Shown: piece after piece, positions 9,395 to 18,259 of the stretch
Position numbering within the stretch: position 1 is the stretch's first letter
Layout: each line of letters opens with the position of its first letter
Source of the DNA: Zoogloea dura
GTDB taxonomy: Bacteria > Pseudomonadota > Gammaproteobacteria > Burkholderiales > Rhodocyclaceae
Length of the DNA: 64,000 bases
NCBI RefSeq assembly: GCF_012927165.1
Contig: NZ_JABBGA010000011.1
Location: 1 to 64,000, forward strand
Reading direction: 5' to 3'
Notes under the pieces: model-generated
Database searches by the model: none
The model's input: the letters and a program-made list of their open reading frames with translations, nothing else
Told to the model about the DNA's origin: nothing
Program-made: the position numbers and the translations under genes

Positions 9395-9426
9395 CGGGCG
9401 ATCCGGGTGGATCGCCCGTTTTTTTT
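9395..9426 (+). terminator. Rho-independent terminator of porin operon 2
   Basis: A 10-bp stem (CGGGCGATCC pairing with GGATCGCCCG) with a GGGT loop is followed by eight T. It ends the second dehydrogenase operon and abuts the stop codon of the convergent acoR-like gene. Confidence 0.88.
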
Positions 9427-11447
9427 CAGAAGTCCCGGCGGTTGGGTGGAACGATGTTGAGGCGGGTCAGCTTGCGGTAGAAGGTCGCCCGGGAGAGCCC
9501 CAGTTCCTTGGCCGAGACCGTCACCTGCCATTGGTTGCGGCGCAGGGTCTCGAGCATGAGTTCGCGCAGGCGCAGATCCTTCTCCTTGAGCTGCGGCAGT
9601 GCTTCGGTTTGCTGAGGCGCGGGGACGGGGCCGCGGAGCGCTTCCTCGCGCACCGGCCGGCCCGACATCAGGCGCGGGCCGAAGAAGAGGTCCGGCGGGA
9701 AATGCGAGGCGTGCAGCAGGGTGCTCTCGCAGATCGCACAGGCGTAGCGCATGGCGTGGCGCAGCTGGCGGATGTTGCCCGGCCAGCCGTGGCGGATCAG
9801 CGCGTCGCGGGTCTCCGGCGCCAGGCGCAGGCTGTCGCGGCCCATGGCGATGGCCTCTTCCTCCAGCACCCGGTCGATCACCGTGCCGATGTCCTCCCGC
9901 TCGCGCAGCGGCGGCAGCATGAACACCGCGCCGTTGAGGCGGTAGTACAAGTCCTCGCGGAAGCGCCCTTCCTCGACCAGGGTGGGCAGATCCTGGTGGG
10001 TGGCGCAGACGATGTGCAGCTGCACCGGGGTGGGCTGCTCGGCGCCCAGGGGCAGCACCTCGCCCTCGGCCAGCACCCGCAGCAGGCGGCTCTGCAGCTG
10101 CAGCGGCATGTCGCCGATCTCGTCGAGGAAGAGGGTGCCGCCGTCGGACTGGATGATCTTGCCGCGGGCGCCCTTGCTGCGCGCGCCGGTGAAGGCGCCG
10201 TCGCGGTAGCCGAAGAGTTCGCTCTCGATCAGGGTCTCGGGGATGGCCGCGCAGTTGAGGGCCACGAAGGGCTGCTTGTGGCGGCTGCTGCAGTCGTGGA
10301 TGGCCTTGGCGAAGGCTTCCTTGCCGGTGCCGGTCTCGCCCAGCAGCATCACCGGGATGTCCCGGTTGGCCACCTTGAGGGCCCGCTGCACATTGGTGCG
10401 CACCCGCGAGTCGCCGGTGGCCAGGTGGCCGAAGCCGCGGGCTTCGTTGCAGCCGTTGAGGTCGGGGGTGTCGCCGGCCAGGTTGGCCGGCGCCCGGCGG
10501 CGCGCATCGGGGGCCCGCAGCAGGCCGAAGATGCGCTCGCCGCTGTCGGTGATGCGCAGCGGAATGGCCTGGCCCGGGCGGGCATGGGCGGCGGCCAGCA
10601 GATCGTTGGCCGAACACTCGAAGAGGTCGGACACGGTGCTGGCGCTGCGGCTGCCACGCTGCAGGAGCTCCTTGCGGGCGCGCCGGTTGCCGCCGACGAA
10701 GAGGCCCGCGTCGTCGAAGGCCAGCAGGTAGTCGGTATGCACGTTCATCAGCTCGGGGGTGCGGCCGAGCTGCAGGATCCAGTAGTCGCGCAGGCTGTGG
10801 AAGGCGAAGGCGTCCTCGATCAGGCGGGCCTTCTCCACCACCATCTGGAACACCAGCATCTGGCTGTCGCGGTTCTCGGGCGAATACAGGGCCGAGGCGT
10901 CGAGCACCGCCAGCGGCCGGTCGTCGATGCCGAAGATCGGCGCCGAGCTGCAGGTGAAGGCGATATTGTGGGAGCGGAAGTGCTCGCCCCGGTGCACCAG
11001 GATGGGCTGGCCGTCGGCCAGGCTGGTGCCGACACCACAGGTGCCCTCGTCCCGCTCCGACCAGCGCGTGCCATTGCGGAAGCCCTCGCCGCGCAGCTCG
11101 CGGTCGAGGCTGGGCACGGTGCGGAAATCCACCGTGACGCCGCTCGCGTCGGTGAGCAGCACGCAGTAGTTGCTGGGCAGCAATTGCTCATGCAGGCGGT
11201 CGAGGCCCTCGCGGGCAATCCGCATGAAGGCGTCCAGCCGGTCCCGGTGCTCGCGCAGCTCCTGGGCGGTGACCACCTGCGGCGTGCTCGCCAGGGATGG
11301 ATCCACCTGGTAATTGCTGAGCGATCTCTTCCAGGAGCGGGCCAGCCGGTCCTGTGCGGCAGTGTGCCTTGGCAGGCTCACGCCTTTCTCGACCACCTCG
11401 ACCACGCGTTCCACGTGGCGGGCAATCTCTCCATGTCCCCGGATCAT
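9426..11447 (-). CDS. acoR: AcoR-like sigma-54-dependent transcriptional activator
   Basis: This 673-residue enhancer-binding protein is of the acetoin/alcohol-responsive AcoR/BmoR type. A GAF-like sensory region spans about residues 60-215. The AAA+ domain has Walker A GETGTGKE (370-377), the sigma-54 contact loop GAFTGA (417-422) and Walker B GGTLFLDEIGD (about 436-446). The C-terminus has a Fis-type helix-turn-helix (SAKELGLSRATFYRKL). The ATG at 11447 has a GGGGGA ribosome site. It is divergent from acoX, and GAGAC-N4-GTCTC palindromes occur next to it and before both porin operons. I infer it activates all three. The inducer (acetoin, butanediol or another alcohol) is not readable. BmoR-type alcohol regulators are the main alternative name. 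Confidence 0.88.
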   Translation of the reverse strand: MIRGHGEIARHVERVVEVVEKGVSLPRHTAAQDRLARSWKRSLSNYQVDPSLASTPQVVTAQELREHRDRLDAFMRIAREGLDRLHEQLLPSNYCVLLTDASGVTVDFRTVPSLDRELRGEGFRNGTRWSERDEGTCGVGTSLADGQPILVHRGEHFRSHNIAFTCSSAPIFGIDDRPLAVLDASALYSPENRDSQMLVFQMVVEKARLIEDAFAFHSLRDYWILQLGRTPELMNVHTDYLLAFDDAGLFVGGNRRARKELLQRGSRSASTVSDLFECSANDLLAAAHARPGQAIPLRITDSGERIFGLLRAPDARRRAPANLAGDTPDLNGCNEARGFGHLATGDSRVRTNVQRALKVANRDIPVMLLGETGTGKEAFAKAIHDCSSRHKQPFVALNCAAIPETLIESELFGYRDGAFTGARSKGARGKIIQSDGGTLFLDEIGDMPLQLQSRLLRVLAEGEVLPLGAEQPTPVQLHIVCATHQDLPTLVEEGRFREDLYYRLNGAVFMLPPLREREDIGTVIDRVLEEEAIAMGRDSLRLAPETRDALIRHGWPGNIRQLRHAMRYACAICESTLLHASHFPPDLFFGPRLMSGRPVREEALRGPVPAPQQTEALPQLKEKDLRLRELMLETLRRNQWQVTVSAKELGLSRATFYRKLTRLNIVPPNRRDF

Positions 11448-11537
11448 TCTATTTCCCCCTTATAGGTCGGGAGTGTATTGGTTGAAACCACCTTTGGTGA
11501 TAGCAAAGCGTATTCCCCTACGGCAATTAAATCAATG

Positions 11538-11575
11538 CTGACGTTTGTCTCCCGAATCTGAGACAGGTGTCTCAG
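11538..11575 (+). promoter_or_regulatory. Operator sites in the acoR-acoX intergenic region
   Basis: CTGAGACAGGTGTCTCAG (11558-11575) is the most perfect copy of the GAGAC-N4-GTCTC palindrome in the window. A weaker site, CTGACGTTTGTCTC (11538-11551), lies 22 bp away, and a lone TGTCTCA half-site occurs at 11592-11598. They lie about 170 bp upstream of the acoX sigma-54 promoter and about 115 bp from the acoR start, so they could serve acoX activation and acoR autoregulation. A separate near-palindrome (ACCACC-TTT-GGTGAT, 11487-11501) is nearer acoR. These elements and the acoX promoter make up the gene-free stretch 11448-11781. Confidence 0.75.
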
Positions 11576-11728
11576 TTTCTCGTTTTCTCACTGTCTCAGG
11601 GCCGGAAGTGCGTAGGTGTCCGGGGTTCTGTGCTGCGCAATCTTATTTTCATTGAATTAAGCAGTGGATTGATCCTGAAGGGGAATTCGTTTTTGTGCGC
11701 TGCAATCCAATTGCCCCGGAATGAAAGC

Positions 11729-11744
11729 TGGCATGCCAAGTGCT
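11729..11744 (+). promoter_or_regulatory. Sigma-54 (-24/-12) promoter of the aco operon
   Basis: TGGCATGCCAAGTGCT has GG and GC exactly 10 bp apart and fits TGGCAY...TGCT. It predicts transcription from about 11755. That rules out the upstream in-frame GTG at 11740 as the acoX start. Confidence 0.72.
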
Positions 11745-11781
11745 GAATGAAGCCCAATTGCCAATCCAATCCGGGACAATT

Positions 11782-12849
11782 GTGAAACACACATCCTCCA
11801 CTGCCGCGCTGGGAATAATCGCTAATCCGGCGTCGGGGCGCGACATCCGCCGCCTGACCAGCCGGGCACTGGTATTTCCGACGGTGGAGAAGGTCAACAT
11901 GATCGAGCGCCTGCTCGGCGCCTTCGCCGCCACCGGGGTGCAGCGGGTGCTGATGATGCCCGACCTGGTGGGGATCGCCGCCGGCCTGCTGCGGGCCATC
12001 GAGGGGCGTCGCGGCCAGGGCGAGGCGGCCTGGCCCGAGGTGGAGTTCCTCGAGATGCCGCTGACAGACAGCGCGCTCGACACGGTGCGGGCGGTGGAGC
12101 GGATGCGTGCCGCCGGCGTCGCCGCGATTGTCGTGCTGGGTGGTGACGGTACCCACCGGATCGTCGCCGGCGCCTGCGGTGATACGCCACTGGCGACCCT
12201 TTCGTCCGGCACCAACAACGCCTTCCCCGATCTGCGCGAGGCGACCCTCACCGGCCTGGCTGCCGGGCTGTTTGCCAGCGGCGCGGTGAGCCCGGCCGAG
12301 GGCCTGGTCGGCAACAAGCGGCTGCGCCTGAGGGTGGGCGAGCGCGAGGAACTGGCCCTGGTGGAGGTCTGCGTGACCCGCCTCGAACACGTGGGGGCCC
12401 GCGCCGTGTGGGACCCGGCGAGCATCGCCGAGGTGTATGCGGCCTTTGCCGAGCCGGACGCGATCGGCCTGTCCAGCATCGTCGCCGGGGTGAGCCCGGT
12501 GGGCCGGCGCCAGCCGCACGGTGCCTGGGTGCATTGCGGCGGGGCGGGCGCTGAGGTGGGTGCTGAGAGGGGTGGTGTTTGGGCTCCCATCGCCCCGGGC
12601 CTGGTGGTGCCGGTGCCTATCGCCGCATCCGGCCTGCTGCAGCCGGGCCAGCCGGTGGCGCTGCGCAGCCTGCGCGGCAGCGTGGCCCTGGACGGCGAGC
12701 GCGAGATCGAGCTCGACGGCCGCCAGATGGCGACCCTGACCCTCGAGCTGGACGGCCCGCGCAGCCTCGACGTGCCGGCCACCCTCGGCGCCGCGATCCG
12801 CCGCGGTGCCCTGCGTTACCCCGCCGCGGCCCCTCTCGGGCCGCCCTGA
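11782..12849 (+). CDS. acoX: AcoX, NAD-kinase-like protein of acetoin catabolism
   Basis: AcoX is a conserved companion of acetoin dehydrogenase genes. Its biochemical role is unsettled. The protein shows the NAD-kinase fold signature GGDGTHR (about residues 120-126) and an N-terminal GIIANPASGRDIRRL nucleotide-binding segment. I chose GTG 11782 (355 residues) because the earlier in-frame GTG lies inside the sigma-54 promoter. The first recognisable family residues (ALGIIANP) follow shortly after. The ribosome site is weak. It is the first gene of acoX-acoA-acoB-acoC, the order known from Ralstonia eutropha. Confidence 0.87.
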   Translation: MKHTSSTAALGIIANPASGRDIRRLTSRALVFPTVEKVNMIERLLGAFAATGVQRVLMMPDLVGIAAGLLRAIEGRRGQGEAAWPEVEFLEMPLTDSALDTVRAVERMRAAGVAAIVVLGGDGTHRIVAGACGDTPLATLSSGTNNAFPDLREATLTGLAAGLFASGAVSPAEGLVGNKRLRLRVGEREELALVEVCVTRLEHVGARAVWDPASIAEVYAAFAEPDAIGLSSIVAGVSPVGRRQPHGAWVHCGGAGAEVGAERGGVWAPIAPGLVVPVPIAASGLLQPGQPVALRSLRGSVALDGEREIELDGRQMATLTLELDGPRSLDVPATLGAAIRRGALRYPAAAPLGPP

Positions 12850-12954
12850 ATCAGCGGGTGGCGAGCGCTTCGCCACCCCTTGCCGAATCCACGAACGGGC
12901 GCGCTCCGCCCGTTCCGGATGTACCCCCAGAAATCCAACAACCTGGAGACGACC

Positions 12955-13929
12955 GTGACCAAAGCACTGACCCGCGAAGACCTGCTGAAGGCCTATCGCA
13001 CCATGCGCACCATCCGCGAGTTCGAAGAGCGCCTGCACACCGACTTCGCCACCGGCGAGATCCCGGGCTTCGTGCACCTTTACGCCGGCGAGGAGGCCTC
13101 GGCCACCGGCGTGTGCATGAACCTTACCGCCGAAGACCACATCGCCAGTACCCACCGCGGCCACGGCCACTGCATCGCCAAGGGTGTGGACCCGGTCGGC
13201 ATGATGGCCGAGATCTGGGGCCGCAAGACCGGCACCTGCAAGGGCAAGGGCGGCTCCATGCACATCGCCGACCTGTCGGTGGGCATGCTCGGCGCCAACG
13301 GCATCGTCGGTGGCGGCGGCCCGCTGGTCTGCGGCACCGCCCTGGCGGCCAAGCTGCGCGGCCAGCCCCACGTCAGCGTGTGCTTCTTCGGCGACGGCGC
13401 GTCCAACCAGGGCACCATCTTCGAGGCCATGAACCTGGCTTCGGTGTGGAACCTGCCGGTGATCTTCCTGGCCGAGAACAACGGCTATGCAGAAGCCACC
13501 TCGTCCAAGTTCTCGGTGGCCTGCGACAACATCGCCGACCGCGCCTCCGCCTTCGGCATGCCCGGCATCACCGTGGATGGCTTCGACTTCTTCGCGGTGT
13601 ATGAAGCGGCCGGCGCCGCCATCGAGCGCGCCCGCAAAGGCGGGGGCCCGTCCCTGGTGGAGGTCAAGCTGTCCCGCTACTACGGCCACTTCGAGGGTGA
13701 CCAGCAAACCTACCGCGCCCCCGGCGAAGTCCAGAACATCCGCGACACCAAGGACTGCCTGCTGCAGTTCGCCCGTCGTGTCACCACCGGCGGCCAGCTC
13801 ACCCAGGCCGACCTGGACAGCATCGACGCCGAAGTGAAGGCCCTGATCGACGGCTCCGTCGTGAAGGCCAAGTCCGATCCCAAGCCTTCCGAGGCCGATC
13901 TGCTCACCGATGTGTACGTGAGCTACTGA
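12955..13929 (+). CDS. acoA: Acetoin dehydrogenase E1 component, alpha subunit
   Basis: This is the TPP-dependent E1 alpha subunit of the acetoin dehydrogenase complex. With AcoB it cleaves acetoin to acetaldehyde and an acetyl unit passed to lipoyl-E2. I prefer GTG 12955 (324 residues), with GGAG seven bases upstream; an in-frame ATG at 12919 is possible. The TPP/Mg motif is visible as GDGASNQG (about 146-153) through AENN (173-176), with a characteristic E1-alpha start REFEERLHTDFATGEIPGF. It is distinguished from pyruvate dehydrogenase E1-alpha mainly by context: acoX before it and a fused lipoyl-hydrolase AcoC after it. Confidence 0.91.
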   Translation: MTKALTREDLLKAYRTMRTIREFEERLHTDFATGEIPGFVHLYAGEEASATGVCMNLTAEDHIASTHRGHGHCIAKGVDPVGMMAEIWGRKTGTCKGKGGSMHIADLSVGMLGANGIVGGGGPLVCGTALAAKLRGQPHVSVCFFGDGASNQGTIFEAMNLASVWNLPVIFLAENNGYAEATSSKFSVACDNIADRASAFGMPGITVDGFDFFAVYEAAGAAIERARKGGGPSLVEVKLSRYYGHFEGDQQTYRAPGEVQNIRDTKDCLLQFARRVTTGGQLTQADLDSIDAEVKALIDGSVVKAKSDPKPSEADLLTDVYVSY

Positions 13930-13963
13930 ACGCGCCCGATCACGAGATAACAGGAGACAAAAA

Positions 13964-14974
13964 ATGGCACGAAAGATCACCTACCAGCAAGCCATCAACG
14001 AGGCGCTGGACCAGGAAATGAGCCGCGATCAGAACGTGATCGTGATGGGCGAAGACGTGGCCGGCGGCGCCGGCTCGCCGGGCGAGCAGGATGCCTGGGG
14101 CGGCGTGCTGGGCGTGACCCGCGGCCTGTACCACAAGCACCCGGGGCGGGTCATCGACACGCCCATCTCCGAGTCCGGCTATGTCGGCGCCGCGATCGGT
14201 GCGGCCTGCTGCGGCATGCGCCCGGTGGCGGAGCTGATGTTCGTGGACTTCCTGGGCGTCTGTTTCGACCAGATCTTCAACCAGGCGGCCAAGTTCCGCT
14301 ACATGTTCGGCGGCAAGTCCGAGACCCCGGTGGTGATCCGCGCCATGTACGGCGCCGGCTTCCGCGCCGCGGCCCAGCATTCCCAGTGCCTCTACAACAT
14401 CTTCACCCACATTCCGGGCCTGAAGGTGGTGGTGCCCTCCAACCCCTATGACGTCAAGGGCCTGCTGATCCAGTCGATCCGCGACAACGACCCGGTGATC
14501 TTCCTGGAGCACAAGGCGCTGTACACCATGGAAGGCGAAGTGCCGGAAGAAAGCTACGCCATTCCCTTCGGCGAAGCCGCGGTGGTGCGCGAAGGCCATG
14601 ACGTGACCATCGTGGCCATCGGCCGCATGGTGCTGAAGGCCCAGGAGGCGGCTGCCGAGCTGCAGAAGCAGGGTATCCACGCCGAGATCATCGACCCCCG
14701 CACCACCTCGCCGCTGGACACCGACACCATCCTCGAAAGCGTCGAGAAGACCGGCCGCCTGATCGTGGTGGATGAATCCCATCCCCGCTGCAGCATGGCT
14801 TCCGACATCGCCGGCCTGGCCGCCGAGCGGGCCTTCTCCAGCCTCCGGGCGCCGATCCGCCAGATCACCGGCCCCCACTCTCCCGTGCCTTTCAGCGATG
14901 CGCTGGAAGAGCTTTACATCCCCAGCGCCGCCCACATCGTGGCGGCCGCCAAGAGCCTCAAGGAGTACCGCTGA
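13964..14974 (+). CDS. acoB: Acetoin dehydrogenase E1 component, beta subunit
   Basis: This 336-residue beta subunit pairs with AcoA to form the E1 thiamine-diphosphate enzyme. ATG 13964 follows a CAGGAGAC ribosome site, 34 bp after acoA. It has the transketolase-like pyrimidine-binding start RKITYQQAINEALDQEM, VMGEDVAGG, and the C-terminal transketolase domain (EIIDPRTTSPLDTDTI, VVVDESHPRCSMASD) typical of E1-beta proteins. Its stop overlaps the acoC start (TGATG), which indicates translational coupling of E1 and E2. Confidence 0.92.
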   Translation: MARKITYQQAINEALDQEMSRDQNVIVMGEDVAGGAGSPGEQDAWGGVLGVTRGLYHKHPGRVIDTPISESGYVGAAIGAACCGMRPVAELMFVDFLGVCFDQIFNQAAKFRYMFGGKSETPVVIRAMYGAGFRAAAQHSQCLYNIFTHIPGLKVVVPSNPYDVKGLLIQSIRDNDPVIFLEHKALYTMEGEVPEESYAIPFGEAAVVREGHDVTIVAIGRMVLKAQEAAAELQKQGIHAEIIDPRTTSPLDTDTILESVEKTGRLIVVDESHPRCSMASDIAGLAAERAFSSLRAPIRQITGPHSPVPFSDALEELYIPSAAHIVAAAKSLKEYR

Positions 14975-16086
14975 TGTCTGCCATTCACCCCGTCACCATG
15001 CCCAAGTGGGGCCTTTCCATGCAGGAAGGAAAGGTCAACGGCTGGCTCAAGCAGGTCGGTGACACCATCGAGCCGGGCCAGGAAATTGTTGAAGTCGAAA
15101 GTGAGAAGATCGCCGGCGCAGTGGAGGCTGCTGTTGCCGGGGTGCTGCGCCGCCAGCTGGCGGCTGAAGAAGATGTACTGCCGGTCGGCGGCCTGCTCGG
15201 CGTGATCGCCGATGCCAGCGTCGCCGACGCGGATATCGACGCCTTCGTCACCGAGTTCCAGTCCAACTTCACCCCCGCCAGCGGCGATGAGGAAGACCAG
15301 GGACCGACGCCCCAGAAGATCGATGTGAAGGGCCGCAAGCTGCGCTATCTGAAGCGTGGCGAGGGTGGCGAGCCGATGGTGCTGATCCACGGTTTCGGCG
15401 GCGACCTCAACAACTGGCTGTTCAACCACGAAGCCCTGGCGGCCGACCGGGAGGTGTATGCCCTCGATCTGCCTGGCCACGGCGAGTCGTCCAAGGACGT
15501 GGGCGAGGGCACCCTGGAGGCCCTGGCCGACACCGTGGCCGATTTCATGGCCGCGGTCGGCATCGATTCCGCCCACCTGGTCGGTCACTCCATGGGCGGG
15601 GCCGTGTCCCTCACCGTGGCAGCCCGGCATCCGGCGCGGGTGCGCTCCCTGAGCCTGATCGGCAGCGCCGGCCTGGGCGAGGAGATCAACTCCGGCTACA
15701 TCGACGGCTTCGTGTCGGCCGCCAGCCGCAATGCCCTCAAGCCCTTCCTGGCCGACCTGTTTGCCGACAGCAGCCTGGTGACCCGCCAGCTGGTGGACGA
15801 CCTGCTCAAGTACAAGCGCCTGGAAGGCGTCGGCAGCGCGTTGGGGACCCTCTCCGGCAAGCTCTTCGTGAATGGCCGCCAGACCAGCGTGCTGGCCGAC
15901 CAGGTGGCCGGGCTGGGCAAGCCGGTGCTGGTGATCTGGGGCGAGCAGGACCGCATCATTCCGGTGGCCCACGCCCACGCCCTGTCGGGCAAGGCCCAGG
16001 TGGAAGTCATCGGCACGGGTGGTCACATGGTGCAGATGGAAGCCGCCAACGATGTGAACCGGGTGATCGCCCGCTTCGTCGGCTGA
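14974..16086 (+). CDS. acoC: Acetoin dehydrogenase E2: lipoyl domain fused to alpha/beta hydrolase
   Basis: AcoC is the dihydrolipoyl acetyltransferase of the acetoin complex. This 370-residue protein has one lipoyl domain, with the modified lysine in VESEKIAG (Lys45). A DE-rich linker (about 100-115) leads to an alpha/beta-hydrolase-fold domain with [10 protein letters not shown] (about 139-148), nucleophile elbow GHSMGG (Ser206) and a late His in TGGHMVQ. This lipoyl-hydrolase fusion is diagnostic of AcoC rather than PDH E2. No E3 (lipoamide dehydrogenase) gene follows, so the complex must borrow E3 from elsewhere. Its lipoate requirement fits with lipA immediately downstream. Confidence 0.93.
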   Translation: MSAIHPVTMPKWGLSMQEGKVNGWLKQVGDTIEPGQEIVEVESEKIAGAVEAAVAGVLRRQLAAEEDVLPVGGLLGVIADASVADADIDAFVTEFQSNFTPASGDEEDQGPTPQKIDVKGRKLRYLKRGEGGEPMVLIHGFGGDLNNWLFNHEALAADREVYALDLPGHGESSKDVGEGTLEALADTVADFMAAVGIDSAHLVGHSMGGAVSLTVAARHPARVRSLSLIGSAGLGEEINSGYIDGFVSAASRNALKPFLADLFADSSLVTRQLVDDLLKYKRLEGVGSALGTLSGKLFVNGRQTSVLADQVAGLGKPVLVIWGEQDRIIPVAHAHALSGKAQVEVIGTGGHMVQMEAANDVNRVIARFVG

Positions 16087-16261
16087 GGCCCAGAGGGGGC
16101 AGGGGCCGCGACGCCCTCTGCCTCCTCCGGTGGCCCGCAGTTTGCGCGGGCCCGGCGCTGTCCGGACAGCCTCCTCCCTCGCTGCCCACGATTCCGGACC
16201 GGCGCCGCGGCCCGCGCACCCCATCCTGTGCCTCATCTCGTGCCCCCTCCCAGGAGAGACC

Positions 16262-17224
16262 ATGTCCAACGCTTCCACCCCCCGCGCCGAGCCCGTCAGT
16301 CTGCGGGGTTCGGCCAAGCTGGCGCGCATTCCTGTCCGGGTGGACAGCCAGCGCGCCTCGCCGCCCAAGCCGCCCTGGCTGCGTGCCCGTGACCCCGGCA
16401 CGGCCAAGGTCGCGGCGCTCCAGCAATTGCTGCGCGAGCAGGAGCTGCACACCGTCTGCGAAGAAGCGGACTGTCCCAACATCGGCGAGTGCTTTGCCCG
16501 CGGCACCGCCACCTTCATGATCATGGGCAGCATCTGTACCCGGCGCTGCCCCTATTGCGACGTGGCCCACGGCCGCCCGGCGCCGCTGGACGCGGACGAG
16601 CCGGCCCGCCTGGCCCGCACCGTGGCGGCCATGAAGCTGCGCTACGTGGTCGTCACCTCGGTGGACCGGGACGACCTGCGCGATGGCGGCTCTGCCCATT
16701 TCGCCGCCTGCATCGGGGCCATCCGCGCGGCGACTCCGACGGTCCAGATCGAGGTCCTCACCCCCGATTTCCGGGGCCGCGAGCAGCTCGCCCTGGAGAC
16801 CCTCGCCGCGACCCCGCCGGACGTCTTCAACCACAACATCGAAACCGTGCCGCGCCTCTACCGGGCGGTGCGGCCGGGGGCCGACTATGCCGGCTCCCTG
16901 CGCCTGATCGCCGCCTTCAAGGCCCGCAATCCGGCGGTGCCGACCAAGTCCGGCCTGATGCTGGGCCTTGGCGAGACCGACGACGAGGTGCTGCAGACCC
17001 TGCAGGACCTGCGCGCCCACCGCTGTGACATCCTGACTCTCGGCCAGTACCTGCGTCCCTCGGCGGCCCACCTGCCGGTGGAGCGCTACGTGCCGCCGGA
17101 GGAGTTCGACCGCTGGCGCGTGCGCGCCCTGGCGCTGGGCTTCCGCGAGGTGGCGGCCGGCCCGCTGGTGCGCTCGTCCTACCGTGCCGACCAGCTGGCC
17201 GCGGCGGCGGAGATCTCATCATGA
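16262..17224 (+). CDS. lipA: Lipoyl synthase LipA
   Basis: LipA is a radical-SAM enzyme that inserts two sulfurs into protein-bound octanoate to make the lipoyl cofactor. This 320-residue form starts at ATG 16262 behind AGGAGAG. It contains the auxiliary cluster motif Cys66-x4-Cys71-x5-Cys77 ([12 protein letters not shown]) and the radical-SAM motif Cys92-x3-Cys96-x2-Cys99 (CTRRCPYC), with a C-terminal RSSY serine. It lies 175 bp after acoC with no clear terminator between, and its stop overlaps the thiS start. It is probably co-expressed with the lipoate-requiring acetoin complex. lipB is not adjacent, and whether another lipA exists elsewhere is unknown. Confidence 0.95.
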   Translation: MSNASTPRAEPVSLRGSAKLARIPVRVDSQRASPPKPPWLRARDPGTAKVAALQQLLREQELHTVCEEADCPNIGECFARGTATFMIMGSICTRRCPYCDVAHGRPAPLDADEPARLARTVAAMKLRYVVVTSVDRDDLRDGGSAHFAACIGAIRAATPTVQIEVLTPDFRGREQLALETLAATPPDVFNHNIETVPRLYRAVRPGADYAGSLRLIAAFKARNPAVPTKSGLMLGLGETDDEVLQTLQDLRAHRCDILTLGQYLRPSAAHLPVERYVPPEEFDRWRVRALALGFREVAAGPLVRSSYRADQLAAAAEISS

Positions 17225-17430
17225 GTGGCGTGGCCATCCGCCTCAATGGCGAGCCGCGGGCATTGCCCGGCCCGTGGGCGATCGCCGATCTGATCGACGA
17301 TCTGGGTTTCACCGGCAAGCGCATTGCAGTGGAAGTGAACGGGCAGATCGTGCCCAGGAGCCATTACGGTGAAATCCGCCTGGCGGCGGACGACCGGGTG
17401 GAAGTTGTCGTTGCAGTGGGAGGAGGTTGA
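17221..17430 (+). CDS. thiS: Sulfur carrier protein ThiS
   Basis: ThiS is the ubiquitin-like sulfur carrier for thiazole synthesis. It is 69 residues and ends in VAVGGG, whose terminal Gly is adenylated and thiocarboxylated. The start ATG at 17221 overlaps the lipA stop (ATGA), so translation is coupled to lipA. The N-terminus ([11 protein letters not shown]) and the [15 protein letters not shown] segment match the family. thiG follows three bases after its stop. Confidence 0.92.
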   Translation: MSGVAIRLNGEPRALPGPWAIADLIDDLGFTGKRIAVEVNGQIVPRSHYGEIRLAADDRVEVVVAVGGG

Positions 17431-17433
17431 TTC

Positions 17434-18249
17434 ATGGGATACATGGACACGCAATGCGCCGGGCCGCTGGATACGCCCTTCGTGATGGGCGGGGAGACCT
17501 TCCGCTCGCGCCTGCTGGTGGGCACCGGCAAGTACCGGGATTTTGCCCAGACCCGCGACGCCATCGAGGCCAGCGGGGCGCAGATCGTCACGGTGGCGAT
17601 CCGCCGCACCAACATCGGCCAGGAGGCGGGCCAGCCCAATCTGCTGGAGGTGATCGACCCGCGCCGTTACACCATCCTGCCCAACACGGCCGGCTGCTAT
17701 TCGGCCATGGAGGCGGTGCGCACTCTGCGCCTCGGGCGGGAGCTGCTGGACGGGCATGACCTGGTCAAGCTGGAAGTGCTGGGCAGCAAGGAGACCCTCT
17801 TCCCCAACATGCCGGAGACCCTCAAGGCCGCCGAGATCCTGGTGCGGGACGGCTTCCGGGTGATGGTGTATTGCTCCGACGATCCTGTCCAGGCGCGCAT
17901 GCTGGAGGAGATCGGCTGTGTCGCGATCATGCCCCTGGCCAGCCTGATCGGCTCGGGCATGGGCATCCTCAACCCGTGGAACCTGCGCATCATCATCGAC
18001 CAGGCGCGGGTGCCGGTGATCGTCGACGCGGGGGTGGGCACCGCGTCGGATGCGGCGATTGCGATGGAGCTGGGCTGCGACGGGGTGTTGATGAACACGG
18101 CGATTGCCGCCGCCGGCGACCCGGTGCGCATGGCGCTGGCCATGCGCCAGGGGGTGGAGGCCGGCCGGAACGCCTTCCTGGCCGGGCGCATGCCGCGCCG
18201 GGAATACCAGGCCAGCCCGAGCTCGCCGGCAGAGGGCTTGCTGGGCTGA
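17434..18249 (+). CDS. thiG: Thiazole synthase ThiG
   Basis: ThiG condenses deoxyxylulose phosphate, dehydroglycine and ThiS-thiocarboxylate into the thiamine thiazole. The 271-residue TIM-barrel shows the N-terminal [15 protein letters not shown], the Schiff-base lysine region [15 protein letters not shown], and the phosphate-binding C-terminal part ([21 protein letters not shown]). ATG 17434 follows a GGGAGGAGG site. Its expression may be linked to aco through lipA-thiS-thiG coupling. This is notable because AcoAB requires thiamine diphosphate. It converges with the acyltransferase gene that ends at 18260. Confidence 0.95.
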   Translation: MGYMDTQCAGPLDTPFVMGGETFRSRLLVGTGKYRDFAQTRDAIEASGAQIVTVAIRRTNIGQEAGQPNLLEVIDPRRYTILPNTAGCYSAMEAVRTLRLGRELLDGHDLVKLEVLGSKETLFPNMPETLKAAEILVRDGFRVMVYCSDDPVQARMLEEIGCVAIMPLASLIGSGMGILNPWNLRIIIDQARVPVIVDAGVGTASDAAIAMELGCDGVLMNTAIAAAGDPVRMALAMRQGVEAGRNAFLAGRMPRREYQASPSSPAEGLLG

Positions 18250-18259
18250 GCCCGGAAGA

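Noticed and set aside
9531-11465. 644-codon plus-strand frame opposite acoR
   Set aside because: The minus strand carries clear Walker A, GAFTGA and HTH motifs; the plus-strand product has none.
11740-12849. Longer acoX start at GTG 11740
   Set aside because: It lies inside the predicted sigma-54 promoter (11729-11744), so it would be upstream of the transcript start.
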